This document shows, piece after piece, positions 27,239 through 35,064 of a DNA stretch of 64,000 nt (position 1 is its first letter; every line of letters starts with the position of its first letter). A program made the translations under genes and the position numbers. The stretch is from an uncultured Pseudoalteromonas sp. GTDB taxonomy: Bacteria > Pseudomonadota > Gammaproteobacteria > Enterobacterales > Alteromonadaceae. The notes below the pieces were generated by a model that did no database searches, was not told where the DNA came from, and saw only the letters and a program-made list of their open reading frames with translations. The stretch is taken from contig CANLRB010000001.1 in the NCBI GenBank assembly GCA_947493455.1, positions 186,001-250,000 on the forward strand. Reading direction: 5' to 3'.

Positions 27239-28047
27239 CAGAATCAACATCACTCAATAACATACAAACATGGATGCAAAACGCATTAATCGACCCGTAT
27301 GCAGTAAAGGAGACTGATGTAGATGCTCGAATGAAAGCCTCCAGCCGACTTAGCGCAACCGAACGCCTCGCGATTTATCAACGCAGCTACATTACGCGGC
27401 TTTGCCATTGTTTGGCTGAGCAGTTTCCGGCTTCTCGCCACGCACTGGGGAGTGAACTATTTGACAACTTTGCACGCGTTTATTTAGCCGAAAAGCCATC
27501 AAATAGTTACACCTTGTATGAACTCGGTCGTCGTTTTCCATCGTTTTTAGAAGCCACTCGCCCAGATAAAGAGCATCCGCCAGAGTATCAAGAAAGCTGG
27601 GTTAATTTTATGATTGATTTGGCGACCTATGAGCGCGCACTTTTCGCGCTATTTGATGCACCAGGCCATGAAGGAAAACCTTGGCCAACACCCGACTGCC
27701 CCGACGAAAACTTAATATTACAACCATGTTTCCACTTAGGTCGTTACCGTTTTCCAGTTGCCAACTACTACCATAGTGTGACCGACCAGTCTGAACCTGA
27801 GCTCCCACCATGCAGCGAAAGCTATGTTGCAATCATTCGATACAACTACTTAACGTCGTCATTTCCAATCACGCAATCGCATTACGAATTTTTAAAATCA
27901 TTACAATCGACTAATAATATCGCTGAATCATTAGATTATGTGGCAGGTAAGCTCGAACTATCGAGTGAAAATGTGCGTTCGTCGTGGCAGGAAAATATTC
28001 GCAATCAATGGGTAGCTAATCATTTTTTTATCGAACGTGCTGAATAG
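27235..28047 (+). CDS. DUF2063 partner protein (HvfC/BufC-like)
   Basis: The 270-residue protein begins with the typical 'RLSATERLAIYQRSYITRL' helix and the 'EQFPASRHALG' and 'YTLYELGRRFPSFLEA' blocks of the DUF2063 N-terminal domain. Proteins of this family are encoded next to MNIO enzymes and act as substrate-recognition partners. The ATG overlaps the MNIO stop (ATGA), so the two are translationally coupled. The C-terminal part, 'SYVAIIRYNYLTSSFPITQSHYEFL', is consistent with the winged-helix-like second domain. A strong terminator ends the operon. Confidence 0.88.
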   Translation: MTESTSLNNIQTWMQNALIDPYAVKETDVDARMKASSRLSATERLAIYQRSYITRLCHCLAEQFPASRHALGSELFDNFARVYLAEKPSNSYTLYELGRRFPSFLEATRPDKEHPPEYQESWVNFMIDLATYERALFALFDAPGHEGKPWPTPDCPDENLILQPCFHLGRYRFPVANYYHSVTDQSEPELPPCSESYVAIIRYNYLTSSFPITQSHYEFLKSLQSTNNIAESLDYVAGKLELSSENVRSSWQENIRNQWVANHFFIERAE

Positions 28048-28095
28048 ATTTAGTATGCAAACGTAAAACAGGGTGTAAAATTTAAAAGAAACAGA

Positions 28096-28122
28096 AAAGC
28101 CCCATAAAAATGGGGCTTTCTA
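28096..28122. terminator. Bidirectional rho-independent terminator
   Basis: AAAGCCCCA (28096-28104) and TGGGGCTTT (28111-28119) form a perfect stem with a TAAAAA loop. A T-rich tail follows on the plus strand, and an A-rich flank (T-rich on the minus strand) precedes it. It lies between the convergent MNIO operon and aldolase gene and can serve both. Confidence 0.9.
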
Positions 28123-28139
28123 TATTAAAACGAAAACAG

Positions 28140-29111
28140 TTAGTCAGCTAAACCAAGCGCTTCTAATCGTTCTTTAGCAAGTTCGTATCGTGCACGAACA
28201 TCGTCAATTTGTTCTTGCGTTAGCTTTTTGCCAAGGGTACGCAGACCACCGTCAGCGTCATTGTGATGAACACCAAACGCAAACTTAAGGTATTCCAATA
28301 GCAGTGGCTGAGCATCAAGATACGAAATTGAATTCATCGCCTGAGAAATTTTGTTTGCCTCTGCCCACTCGCCTTTGTTGACATATTCTTGCATCGTCAC
28401 GCTTGCTTTTGGGAAGATACAACCTACACCGGTAATACCGCCGCATGCACCAGCAAGACCGGCATGCACAGTAACGGTATCAACACCTGCTAGAATCTTT
28501 GCATCTTTATCTTCTAACATAAGAGTTTCAATAACAGACACATCAGTTGTTGATATTTTAAGTGCAGTCACTTCATCAAGTGCAGATAGCTTTCTCAGTA
28601 GATCAGTTGAAAGCGCGTGGTAACCCGCAGCATCAGGGTTGTTATAAGGCATAATAGTAACGCCAGCTTCTTTGGCAGCCGCTGCAGAAAGCGCATAGTA
28701 CGCATACATTTCGTCATCAGAAGGGGCTTCTTTCGTTTTAGGTGGCATCACCATAACAGTGTCTACACCCACAGTTGCCAATTCTGTTACGATTTTAGCA
28801 AGTTCTTCTTTTGTTTCAGCCGCAGCGCCACTGATTAATGGAACATTGAATTCTTTAGCAACTTCAGAAAGCGCTTTAAGTAAAGATAGGCGCTGTTCAG
28901 CGCTCAGGTAACTATTCTCACCGAGCGTACCAGAGCCAACAAGTCCGCCCATACGCGTACCGCCTTTACCTTCAACTCTTAAAATATCTGCAGCATATTT
29001 TTGTGTTGCAGCAAGGTCAATTTCAAGAGCACCTGATTCTGACTCTTTAAGCCATGTAAACACGGCTGGCATAACCGTGTAACGCCAATCTGTGCTATTT
29101 GTTTCCATCAT
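28140..29111 (-). CDS. DapA-family class I aldolase/lyase
   Basis: The 323-residue protein belongs to the dihydrodipicolinate synthase/N-acetylneuraminate lyase superfamily. The Schiff-base lysine is in 'VTALKISTTD' and the catalytic tyrosine in 'IMPYNNPDAAG'. The early 'GLVGSGTLGENSYLSAEQR' loop is a G-x-x-G-E version of the substrate-carboxylate site. Substrates in this family are 2-keto acids, so 2-keto-3-deoxy sugar acids, 4-hydroxy-2-oxoglutarate or dihydrodipicolinate are possible. It is not the usual 290-residue DapA, so a catabolic role is likelier. It stands alone, 7 kb from the oxidised-chitin operon, whose product KDPG would need an aldolase; the link is speculative. Confidence 0.78.
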   Translation of the reverse strand: MMETNSTDWRYTVMPAVFTWLKESESGALEIDLAATQKYAADILRVEGKGGTRMGGLVGSGTLGENSYLSAEQRLSLLKALSEVAKEFNVPLISGAAAETKEELAKIVTELATVGVDTVMVMPPKTKEAPSDDEMYAYYALSAAAAKEAGVTIMPYNNPDAAGYHALSTDLLRKLSALDEVTALKISTTDVSVIETLMLEDKDAKILAGVDTVTVHAGLAGACGGITGVGCIFPKASVTMQEYVNKGEWAEANKISQAMNSISYLDAQPLLLEYLKFAFGVHHNDADGGLRTLGKKLTQEQIDDVRARYELAKERLEALGLAD

Positions 29112-29355
29112 ATCTACCTTTTGTTTGAAAATTTTATACCGCAGACTATATCGTATAAAATATACAAAATAAACTATATCCGTTAAATTAGCGCAAACAC
29201 TGCCAGTAAGTTAATGAGTTCATACCGGCAAGATGCTTAAGTTTACGCTTGAAGTAGAGTACTTACTAGCAGTGATACCGCCAAATATTGAAAACTCGAT
29301 ATTAAATTAAGCCGCAACTCAAAATTTGAAAAGCAATGGAATTGATTAAGGTGAA

Positions 29356-29436
29356 CCGCCCATTGCACTCGTTTTGACAGAAAGTGCACGATGGGTGGTG
29401 TGGGGGCTGGAGGCTAGATACCTCCGGCTACCCGAT
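29356..29436. other. Two strong consecutive hairpins in a conserved-looking intergenic block
   Basis: ACCGCCCAT plus TGCACT (29355-29369) pairs with AGTGCA, a two-base bulge, and ATGGGTGGT (29383-29399), a stem of about 15 pairs. It is followed at once by GGGGGCTGGAGG (29402-29413) pairing with CCTCCGGCTACCC (29421-29433). The block lies just 3' of the orphan gene ending at 29448. It may be the 3' boundary of the cassette region, a terminator or a structured RNA. The other parts of 29112-29447 hold no gene that I can support. Confidence 0.5.
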
Positions 29437-29447
29437 TAGTACTCGCC

Positions 29448-30410
29448 TTAACCGTGAACTTCTTCTTGTAACAATAAGTTAGTAATTATCTCATATTCGT
29501 CAGGTGAAGCTTCTATTAAAAGCTTTTCTAACTCTACGGTCATTGTTAGTTTAGTTTCTCGACCATCAAACTTGTCTTGATGTTTAACACTTCTCGGCTT
29601 AAAGCTTTTTACTAACTCATTAAGTCCGTTATCATCAGTAATAAAGTGCACTCTTTGATATGGAGAACCATTACGCCCATGATGCTCAATTTCCAGTTTT
29701 ACTTTCGCAAATCGAGATATCAGCAGTACATCAGCCAAAGCATTTTCCGCATCAAATTTATTTGGATCTGCTTTGAATTTAATTAATTTCTTGGCAAATT
29801 TGTTGCCATAAAGACAAGCTAGTGAAATAGATACTATTGGGTGCTGAACACTGATTGATAAAGCTTTAGCTTTTTCAATTATCTCTTTAGCTTTACATAG
29901 CCTTTGCTTTGGGGAAATCGAGTTTTGTAGCTTGAACTCATTATTTAAACTTTCAAGAAAGTTTAAATATTCAACTCGCTTATTTTCAATAGGTTTTCCC
30001 ATTAACTCTTTAAGAAACCCAATTAAAAAGTCATCCTCTTCAGCAATACGAGCGTTTTTAAAGAATCCTCGAAGAGATGATATATCTGCCAATATTTGCT
30101 CTTTTAATTCGTCAAATTTCAATTTGCCACGAGAGTCGCTGACCTTTTCCATAAGAGCACAAAGATATGAAATACAATTATTAGCTCGATCTAAATCACG
30201 AAGCACTGCTATAAGATCCGCTTTTCTAGGCTGGTTACCTAAAGACTCTTCTGAAAGTTTCGTCGCTCCAACTACGCAAATATCTAATAAGTACAAAGTT
30301 GGAACCATTGCTGACCACTCATTAAACATAGAACATTGCTCAGGGGTGAGCGTCATTTTCATTGTTATTTCTTGGCTTGCTACAAACTCTTGAGAACTCT
30401 TATCATCCAT
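29448..30410 (-). CDS. Orphan protein of unknown function in the cassette-like island
   Basis: The 320-residue protein is mostly helical, with charged stretches and no signal peptide or membrane segment. I recognise no family. Codon use is more AT-rich than in the metabolic operons nearby. It lies directly downstream of an attC-like site (30483-30580), in the orientation and position expected for an integron cassette gene, about 70 bases after the site. Integron cassettes often carry orphan genes of this kind, including anti-phage and stress functions, but nothing in the sequence shows such a role. Confidence 0.6.
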   Translation of the reverse strand: MDDKSSQEFVASQEITMKMTLTPEQCSMFNEWSAMVPTLYLLDICVVGATKLSEESLGNQPRKADLIAVLRDLDRANNCISYLCALMEKVSDSRGKLKFDELKEQILADISSLRGFFKNARIAEEDDFLIGFLKELMGKPIENKRVEYLNFLESLNNEFKLQNSISPKQRLCKAKEIIEKAKALSISVQHPIVSISLACLYGNKFAKKLIKFKADPNKFDAENALADVLLISRFAKVKLEIEHHGRNGSPYQRVHFITDDNGLNELVKSFKPRSVKHQDKFDGRETKLTMTVELEKLLIEASPDEYEIITNLLLQEEVHG

Positions 30411-30482
30411 ATAATACCTATGCTTTTTCCAATGTTTTTATCCAGCTGAAAAGACAGCTATGATTATCCTACTTACAGAGCA

Positions 30483-30580
30483 CTAACGCCCCAATCAAGG
30501 ACTGGTAATAGCTTGCTAAAATGTGAAGCGAAGCGAAACCGAGCAAGCTGTAAGCAGTCCCGCCTGAATTGGCTTATTAG
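30483..30580 (-). repeat. attC-like integron recombination site
   Basis: On the minus strand the 98-base block starts CTAATAAGCC...GGGACTG and ends CAGTCC...GGGGCGTTAG, so the outer arms are imperfect inverted repeats and GGACTG/CAGTCC pair exactly. An internal AGCTTGCT...AGCAAGCT stem completes the folded shape typical of attC. It separates a gene fragment from the orphan gene at 29448-30410. Confidence 0.65.
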
Positions 30581-30735
30581 AGCTCGTACTTTGAATAAAA
30601 ACTCTCAATTTTAGCCAGTTTCTCTTGAAGCTTGTTATCAATACTTATAGTGTCGAGTAATCGCCTAAGCTTTGTTAAGTCAGGCGCATTGACAAAGCTA
30701 TGGTTGCCTATTTCTTTGGCAACAAAAATTATCAT
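30577..30735 (-). pseudogene. Short ORF, probable 3' remnant of a cassette gene
   Basis: The 52-codon frame starts at ATG 30735 and ends in TAA 30577, directly at the attC-like site. The frame stays open a further ten codons upstream with no good ribosome site, so it is probably the 3' end of a longer gene whose 5' part was lost near the transposase element. The residues (a helical Lys/Leu-rich tail) match nothing that I recognise. The rest of the 30411-30941 gap contains only the attC-like site, an AT-rich stretch and a small hairpin near 30900. Confidence 0.45.
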
Positions 30736-30941
30736 TGACACCCACTTATAAATTATCTGGTTAAGCTAAAAAAACAATGGAATATCAGTATTTAATCGAG
30801 ATTATGACCGAGTTGTTATTTGAAGCATGACTTATCGAACTTAATAACAGCTTTAACTTAATATCAATTGGTAAAGTCAGTTTGAACGCATAAGAAAACC
30901 ACGCTAAGTGGTGTGCGAAGATTTTGTAGGGTACAAATTAA

Positions 30942-31916
30942 CTAAGCGAGTAATTTTTCGCAATTAGCTAGATTCGGCCTTCGTTTTAGTTCGAGGTGTT
31001 CTTTATAAGATTGTAACGATTCTGAGTGGCCGACAGCACCATGAAAAACCTTTGTAAATTTAGTGGTCAATTTTAACCAGTTTTCAGGCTCAATATTCAA
31101 TCGCGTTAGAATAGGTTGCGCGGAGTCACTTATATACCCGCGTTTATCTTCACGTATGCAGCGCCCTGTGAGTTCAACTAGTTCTAGGTACGATTGCAGT
31201 TCAAAAGGCAGTCCTTTTGGCATGTGCTTTCTGGGATGGCCAACAAAACGAGCGAGTTTCTTTGGTTGTTCACCCTCTTTTGCTGACTGAATTCGTTTTT
31301 TAACACTCGTGAAGTCTGATGATTCGGGTGTTGCTGCCATTTTTGCGCGTATTGGGTTTAGGTCTACATAGGCTAAGCAAGCTGCCAACGCTGCCGTGTC
31401 GAGCAGTGCCTGTGACTTGAAGCGGCCTTCCCAGAACCGACCTGTACAACCGTCTTCCTTATTTGCTTGGCGAGCGATGCTTTCATTTAACGAACGCATA
31501 AACCAGCTAATGCTGTGCAGGCGTAACCTATATTCTTTTATCGTGAGTTCAAGCGACTCTTGCTCTGCTGAGTTAAGCTTGTCACCCCTTATAAATTTAT
31601 GGGTAACTAACGTACCTTTAAAGCCTTTGTGCCAACGCAAGACAATTGCTTTATCATTGAGTCGTTTCACTTTTTTAGCATCAACATGCAACACAATATG
31701 CGTGTGGTTGCTCATTACTGCATACGCACATACATCAATACAAAATACGTTTGTCAGGGCTAATAACTTGGATTCGACCCACTCACGGCGATGTTCGTAA
31801 CTCCTCCCTGTTAAAATATCTTCGCCACACAAAAATGCACGGCGAACACAGCGTGAAATACAGTGATAATAAGGTGTATCAACCAAGCTCACTTGTTTAC
31901 TGCGTGCAGTTGCCAT
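30942..31916 (-). mobile_element. Y1/IS200-like (RAYT-type) transposase
   Basis: The 324-residue protein has the HUH metal motif at His71-Thr-His73 in 'MSNHTHIVLH', the opening 'YYHCISRCVRRAFLCGED', and the late 'LAYVDLNPIRA', whose Tyr is the probable nucleophile. These are the marks of the large Alteromonadales-type REP-associated Y1 transposases. It nicks and joins single-stranded DNA. The gene seems intact. Upstream lies a 54-bp block, repeated identically 286 bases further on next to a truncated copy of the same gene. Confidence 0.88.
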
Positions 31917-31950
31917 AATTTAAAACCCATAACAGGAACAAACTTTAAGT

Positions 31951-32004
31951 AAGCCTAGTCTAAATTATCGCCTAATCAAATATGGATGGGTGTCATATTT
32001 AATT
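31951..32004. repeat. 54-bp direct repeat, copy 1
   Basis: The block beginning AAGCCTAGTCTAAATTATCG is identical to 32237-32290. It lies upstream of the intact transposase gene and ends exactly where the truncated second transposase sequence resumes, so it probably marks the end of the mobile element that inserted into the older copy. Confidence 0.8.
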
Positions 32005-32216
32005 ACTGCATATGCACACACGTCAATACAAAACACTTTAGTCAGGGCTAATAACTTAGATTCAACCCATTCACGGCGATGTTCGTAGCTTTTGCCTGTT
32101 ACACTATCTTCGCCACACAAAAATGCTCGGCGAACACAGCGTGAAATACAGTGATAATAAGGTGTATCAACCAAACTCACTTGTTTACTGCGTGCAGTGG
32201 CCATAACAAAACCCAT
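31965..32216 (-). pseudogene. Truncated Y1 transposase (N-terminal 67 residues kept)
   Basis: Translation from ATG 32204 is nearly identical to the first 67 residues of the neighbouring transposase ('MATARSKQVSLVDTPYYHC'). Homology then stops before the HUH motif, where the sequence runs into the 54-bp end repeat of the other copy, giving a short unrelated tail. It is a remnant left when a second copy inserted into, and removed the rest of, this gene. It cannot be active. Confidence 0.88.
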
Positions 32217-32236
32217 TTCAGGAACAGATGATACTT

Positions 32237-32290
32237 AAGCCTAGTCTAAATTATCGCCTAATCAAATATGGATGGGTGTCATATTTAATT
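32237..32290. repeat. 54-bp direct repeat, copy 2
   Basis: Identical to 31951-32004. It precedes the truncated transposase just as copy 1 precedes the intact one, marking the outer end of the older element. Confidence 0.8.
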
Positions 32291-32775
32291 TTACTGAGTG
32301 AGCTGAACGCCTAACTAGCTATCACGGTGAGCATCAATCAATTAGGTTATTCAATGGTATTTGGTTTAAACCTGATTATATGACGATATACCAAAGCTTC
32401 CTGGCTTGATTAGACACTCAGTACGCGTGCATTAATGCAATGAATTAAGTCGCTTACACCTGGCTTGAGCCTTACACTAACTGGATACATATTATTAAAC
32501 CAGCTCCCTTGAATAGTGCCTTGCTCAGGTTAACCGAAGAATGTCTAGTGCCCCTGCTATGTCATATGGACATGAATTAAAGTAGGCAGCGATGAGATCG
32601 CAATAAGAGAGCCTCTATATGTGTTTGCCGTAAGCAACTAGCTTAACCGCCGCATCGACATACGAAGTAAACGAATATATTTATTGACTAACGATTGACC
32701 GTCATTATGAAAAAACGGTCAAAAAGAATACTAGTGCCTATTGACAGAGTTAAGGCTCATATGTGTTAGGCATAA
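32291..32775. other. Gene-free stretch with degenerate attC-type core sites
   Basis: No ORF worth calling is seen. GCCTAAC at about 32311 (GTTAGGC on the minus strand) matches an integron R-site core. GTTAGGC at 32765-32771 follows the stop of the tail-collar-like gene by about 3 bases, where an attC R'' site is expected, and GTTAG-type cores occur near 32690. Arm complementarity is poor, so these are at best decayed attC sites. Confidence 0.4.
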
Positions 32776-33588
32776 TTAGCTGCGTATACAAAAGAGTACT
32801 GCAACATTTTTAGGTCTTGTCTCTTCTCCGCCTGCTGGATTAAATGAGAAATCTTGGTGAGTAACTCCACCACGAGCCATCAAGTTCGCATGATCTGGTC
32901 CACCTACACCTTTTGGAAATAGGACGGAATACTTACCTCCGTGGTCATGTACTTTGAACTCATCTTCTTGCAGACTAGGCTCTAATAAAGTTGATACTCT
33001 TTTCCCATCCGGATCGATTTGTCTTCCGGATAAATCAGTACCTCTTAAAAACCGGCCATATGCCGGAGTAAAAGGCCTCCAGCCTGCCGGACACTTCTCA
33101 CTAGCGAAGCCAATCACAGCTCCATCGAAGCTTTTTGATAGCAATTCGAAATCTTTATACTTAGCATTCAGTTCGTTGAAAAATTTTTCATCATCAAGAC
33201 TAGAAATGATTTCGCTTACTAGTTTCTTCCTAGTCTTCTGATCAAATTCACTGTCAATAATTTGTTCAATATCGAGCTTAGCCACTTCACTTTCAATAAC
33301 CTCTTTAACAGTACTATCGAACTTCGCTTCAGACGACTTTATTTTATTTTCGAAAGATGCCTTTGCATCATCAATCATCCCTTCTTCCAAATCATCTAGT
33401 TTATTTCCGTACCAAAATGTGAGTGATGCAGCCAGTAATGCTAAGACTGAGAATGCAGCTATCACTGTATACTTCGAAAGTTCAGATATGTATCTCCTGT
33501 GTTCTCCTACCTCTTCTGATACAACGCGTCTAACGACTAATTCAACATCCTTTTCTTCCATGTCATCTCCCCCTTTGGTTTTGCCCAT
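32776..33588 (-). CDS. Membrane-anchored coiled-coil protein with phage tail-collar-like C-terminus
   Basis: The 270-residue protein has a short acidic N-terminus, one membrane segment at about 38-60 ('VIAAFSVLALLAASLTFWYG'), a long charged helical region to about 160, then a domain starting 'VIGFASEKCPAGWRPF' and ending 'RPKNVAVLFCIRS'. This C-terminal pattern (P-x-G-W ... G-R-F-L-R-G ... D-H-G-G ... R-P-K-N-V-A) is that of tail-fibre/tail-collar domains in phage and tail-like proteins. No other phage gene is nearby. It sits between attC-like sites, so it looks like an integron cassette gene. Function unknown. Confidence 0.65.
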   Translation of the reverse strand: MGKTKGGDDMEEKDVELVVRRVVSEEVGEHRRYISELSKYTVIAAFSVLALLAASLTFWYGNKLDDLEEGMIDDAKASFENKIKSSEAKFDSTVKEVIESEVAKLDIEQIIDSEFDQKTRKKLVSEIISSLDDEKFFNELNAKYKDFELLSKSFDGAVIGFASEKCPAGWRPFTPAYGRFLRGTDLSGRQIDPDGKRVSTLLEPSLQEDEFKVHDHGGKYSVLFPKGVGGPDHANLMARGGVTHQDFSFNPAGGEETRPKNVAVLFCIRS

Positions 33589-33598
33589 CCAAATTTAT

Positions 33599-33703
33599 GC
33601 CTAACGCTTCGCTAATAAGAAAACATGATATTGGCATTTTGGTTGCGTCTTTTGCAAGCACCATGACAATATTTGTTTTTCTTGATTTAGCGCCTTGTTA
33701 GTA
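33599..33703 (-). repeat. attC-like integron recombination site
   Basis: On the minus strand the block runs from CTACTAACAAGGCGCTAAATC to TTAGCGAAGCGTTAGGC. The end GTTAGGC matches the GTTRRRY core, and the outer arms TAACAAGGCGCTAAATCAAG and TAACGCTTCGCTAATAAG are imperfect complements. It lies exactly between two orphan genes on the same strand, 3 bases after the stop of the upper gene and about 10 bases before the start of the lower one. Confidence 0.7.
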
Positions 33704-33705
33704 GC

Positions 33706-33993
33706 CTATAATGACGATGTGACTAAACAACCTATTACAAAAACCATGAATAAAACGAAATATATTAAATGATGCCAGTTTTCCGCTCGATTCTTTTTGT
33801 ATTTGCTAACCATTTTTTCGACATCCTCTTTGGAAAACAATTCTCCACAGCGGTAGCAGCCCTTATAACCTCTTTTTATATAAGCTCCGCAATTTAAGCA
33901 CTTATACTTATAATGCAAATTGTTTAGCGCATAAAAAGAATAACTAGGTTCTCGTTTACTCATTATGACCTTACTTGGAAACCTCACCCGCAC
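33706..33993 (-). CDS. Small zinc-ribbon membrane protein
   Basis: The 95-residue protein carries two C-x-x-C pairs, 'CLNCGAYIKRGYKGCYRC', forming a zinc-ribbon, followed by a basic helix and a C-terminal membrane segment ('LIYFVLFMVFVIGCLV'). No enzyme motif is present. Position upstream of an attC-like site and on the strand of the other island genes marks it as a further cassette-type gene. Function unknown. The start could be the first ATG used here or the later Met at 'MSKREPSYSF'. Confidence 0.6.
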   Translation of the reverse strand: MRVRFPSKVIMSKREPSYSFYALNNLHYKYKCLNCGAYIKRGYKGCYRCGELFSKEDVEKMVSKYKKNRAENWHHLIYFVLFMVFVIGCLVTSSL

Positions 33994-34035
33994 TAAAATC
34001 TTAAAATCAAAAATAATGTATGAGGGGCTACTAAC

Positions 34036-34064
34036 AGCGTATTAGCGTATTAGCGTATTAGCGT
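34036..34064. repeat. 8-bp tandem repeat
   Basis: AGCGTATT is repeated three full times (34036-34059), followed by AGCGT. The run follows GGCTACTAAC at 34026, the reverse complement of GTTAGTAGCC at the neighbouring cassette boundary (33697). Replication slippage at a cassette edge would explain it. Confidence 0.75.
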
Positions 34065-34180
34065 GCATCTCGGGTTAAGGAAGTTATCCACAGCCATCGA
34101 AACGCCAACTAATAATTTTTTTATTTAATAATACCAACAGGTTAACAGCTGTTTTTTGTTCAAACAAGCCTAAATATCGT

Positions 34181-34232
34181 TTTACATAGCGTGCCATTAC
34201 TTATTCGAGACTTGCAAGGCACGCTATGTAAA
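34181..34232. repeat. 15-bp perfect inverted repeat with a third half-site
   Basis: TTTACATAGCGTGCC (34181-34195) and GGCACGCTATGTAAA (34218-34232) are exact reverse complements with a 22-base loop. A near copy, TTACATAACGTGCCA, occurs at 34308-34322 in the direct orientation. The 33994-34515 gap has no gene that I can support; it also holds a TTATCCACA box at 34084. The repeat may be a regulator site or a mobile-element end. Confidence 0.6.
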
Positions 34233-34462
34233 TTACTTTTGTATATTTTATCTTTTAATATCAATGAACTAACTTTTCACTCTGCATAATCGAGCCATTT
34301 ATTCAAATTACATAACGTGCCATTTGGTCAGCAGCGATATTTCGTTCGAAGAATAATCTACCTTAGAGTGAGAAAAATGTGATTTACCATCTTATTTGAA
34401 AAAGTTCAAAAGCTAATAATTTAGTGCTCAAACTGTTTAATTTTCATCGCATATAAAAATAA

Positions 34463-34485
34463 AAAAAGCCGCTATGCGACTTTTT
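34463..34485 (-). terminator. Terminator of the cyclic-nucleotide-binding gene
   Basis: On the minus strand AAAAAGTCGC and GCGGCTTTTT (34485 to 34463) form a stem with one G-U pair and a 3-base loop, followed by more T. It lies about 30 bases after the stop at 34516. Confidence 0.75.
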
Positions 34486-34515
34486 ACATTGTAACCTTTT
34501 AACACTTTATTAATT

Positions 34516-34884
34516 CTATACGCATTCAGCATCAAGCGAGCTTGCAATGCGTTTTGTTGTTTGCTCTAAACGCTCAGCTAAGCCTTCAATAATGCGCAAC
34601 GATACGCCGGTATTATTAGCGAGCAGCTCGGCAAACTTCTCTTGGTTATATTGTTTTAAAACCACGTTCGATTTTGCAATCGCGGTGCAGGTTCTCTTTT
34701 TTTGGTTAATGAGCGCCATTTCACCAAAAAACTCGCCTTCATTTAATATAGCCACGGTAACGGCTTCATTACGTATTTGCTTGGTGAGTTCTATTTGCCC
34801 TTGGCTTATCACATACATGTTCGTTGCTATTTCACCTTCGCGAAAAACCGTGTGATCTTTCCTTATTTCAATATATTCGCTCAT
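34516..34884 (-). CDS. Single-domain cyclic-nucleotide-binding protein
   Basis: The 122-residue protein is a cNMP-binding domain alone: 'ITKQIRNEAVTVAILNEGEFFGEMALI' style strands, the phosphate-binding 'GEFFGEMALINQKKRTCTAIA' cassette (G-E-(F/L)-A-L...R-T/A), and a helical tail. There is no helix-turn-helix, so it is not a CRP-type regulator by itself. It is divergent from a FecR/TPR barrel gene that is followed by a CHASE2 nucleotide cyclase gene, which makes a small cyclic-nucleotide signalling set likely. The sequence does not decide between cAMP and cGMP. Confidence 0.83.
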   Translation of the reverse strand: MSEYIEIRKDHTVFREGEIATNMYVISQGQIELTKQIRNEAVTVAILNEGEFFGEMALINQKKRTCTAIAKSNVVLKQYNQEKFAELLANNTGVSLRIIEGLAERLEQTTKRIASSLDAECV

Positions 34885-35064
34885 TATAATCCCCTAAAAA
34901 AATAGTCCCCTAATAAAAAAGCCAGTATAAACAGCGCTGTCATTTTAAACTATATGTGGGTTAGACTAATTTAATATATTTCATCTTAATTATGCTTTAT
35001 TGCTCTATGTAAGTAGTTATACTCACGTTAAAATTGCCGTCAATTACAATAAAGGGATATTATT

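Noticed and set aside
28140-29111. The missing KDPG aldolase of the oxidised-chitin pathway
   Set aside because: It is a DapA-family class I lyase, but it is 7 kb away, is not co-transcribed and KDPG aldolases are normally of another family (Eda); kept only as a remote possibility.
32776-33588. A prophage remnant
   Set aside because: Only one domain is tail-collar-like; no capsid, terminase, integrase or lysis gene is nearby, and attC-like sites explain the setting better.
34036-34064. AGCGTATT tandem units as a CRISPR or iteron array
   Set aside because: Units are only 8 bp with no spacers and no cas or replication genes nearby; simple slippage is enough to explain them.
34084-34092. TTATCCACA as part of a replication origin
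   Set aside because: A single DnaA-type box without clustering or dnaA/rep genes is not evidence of an origin.
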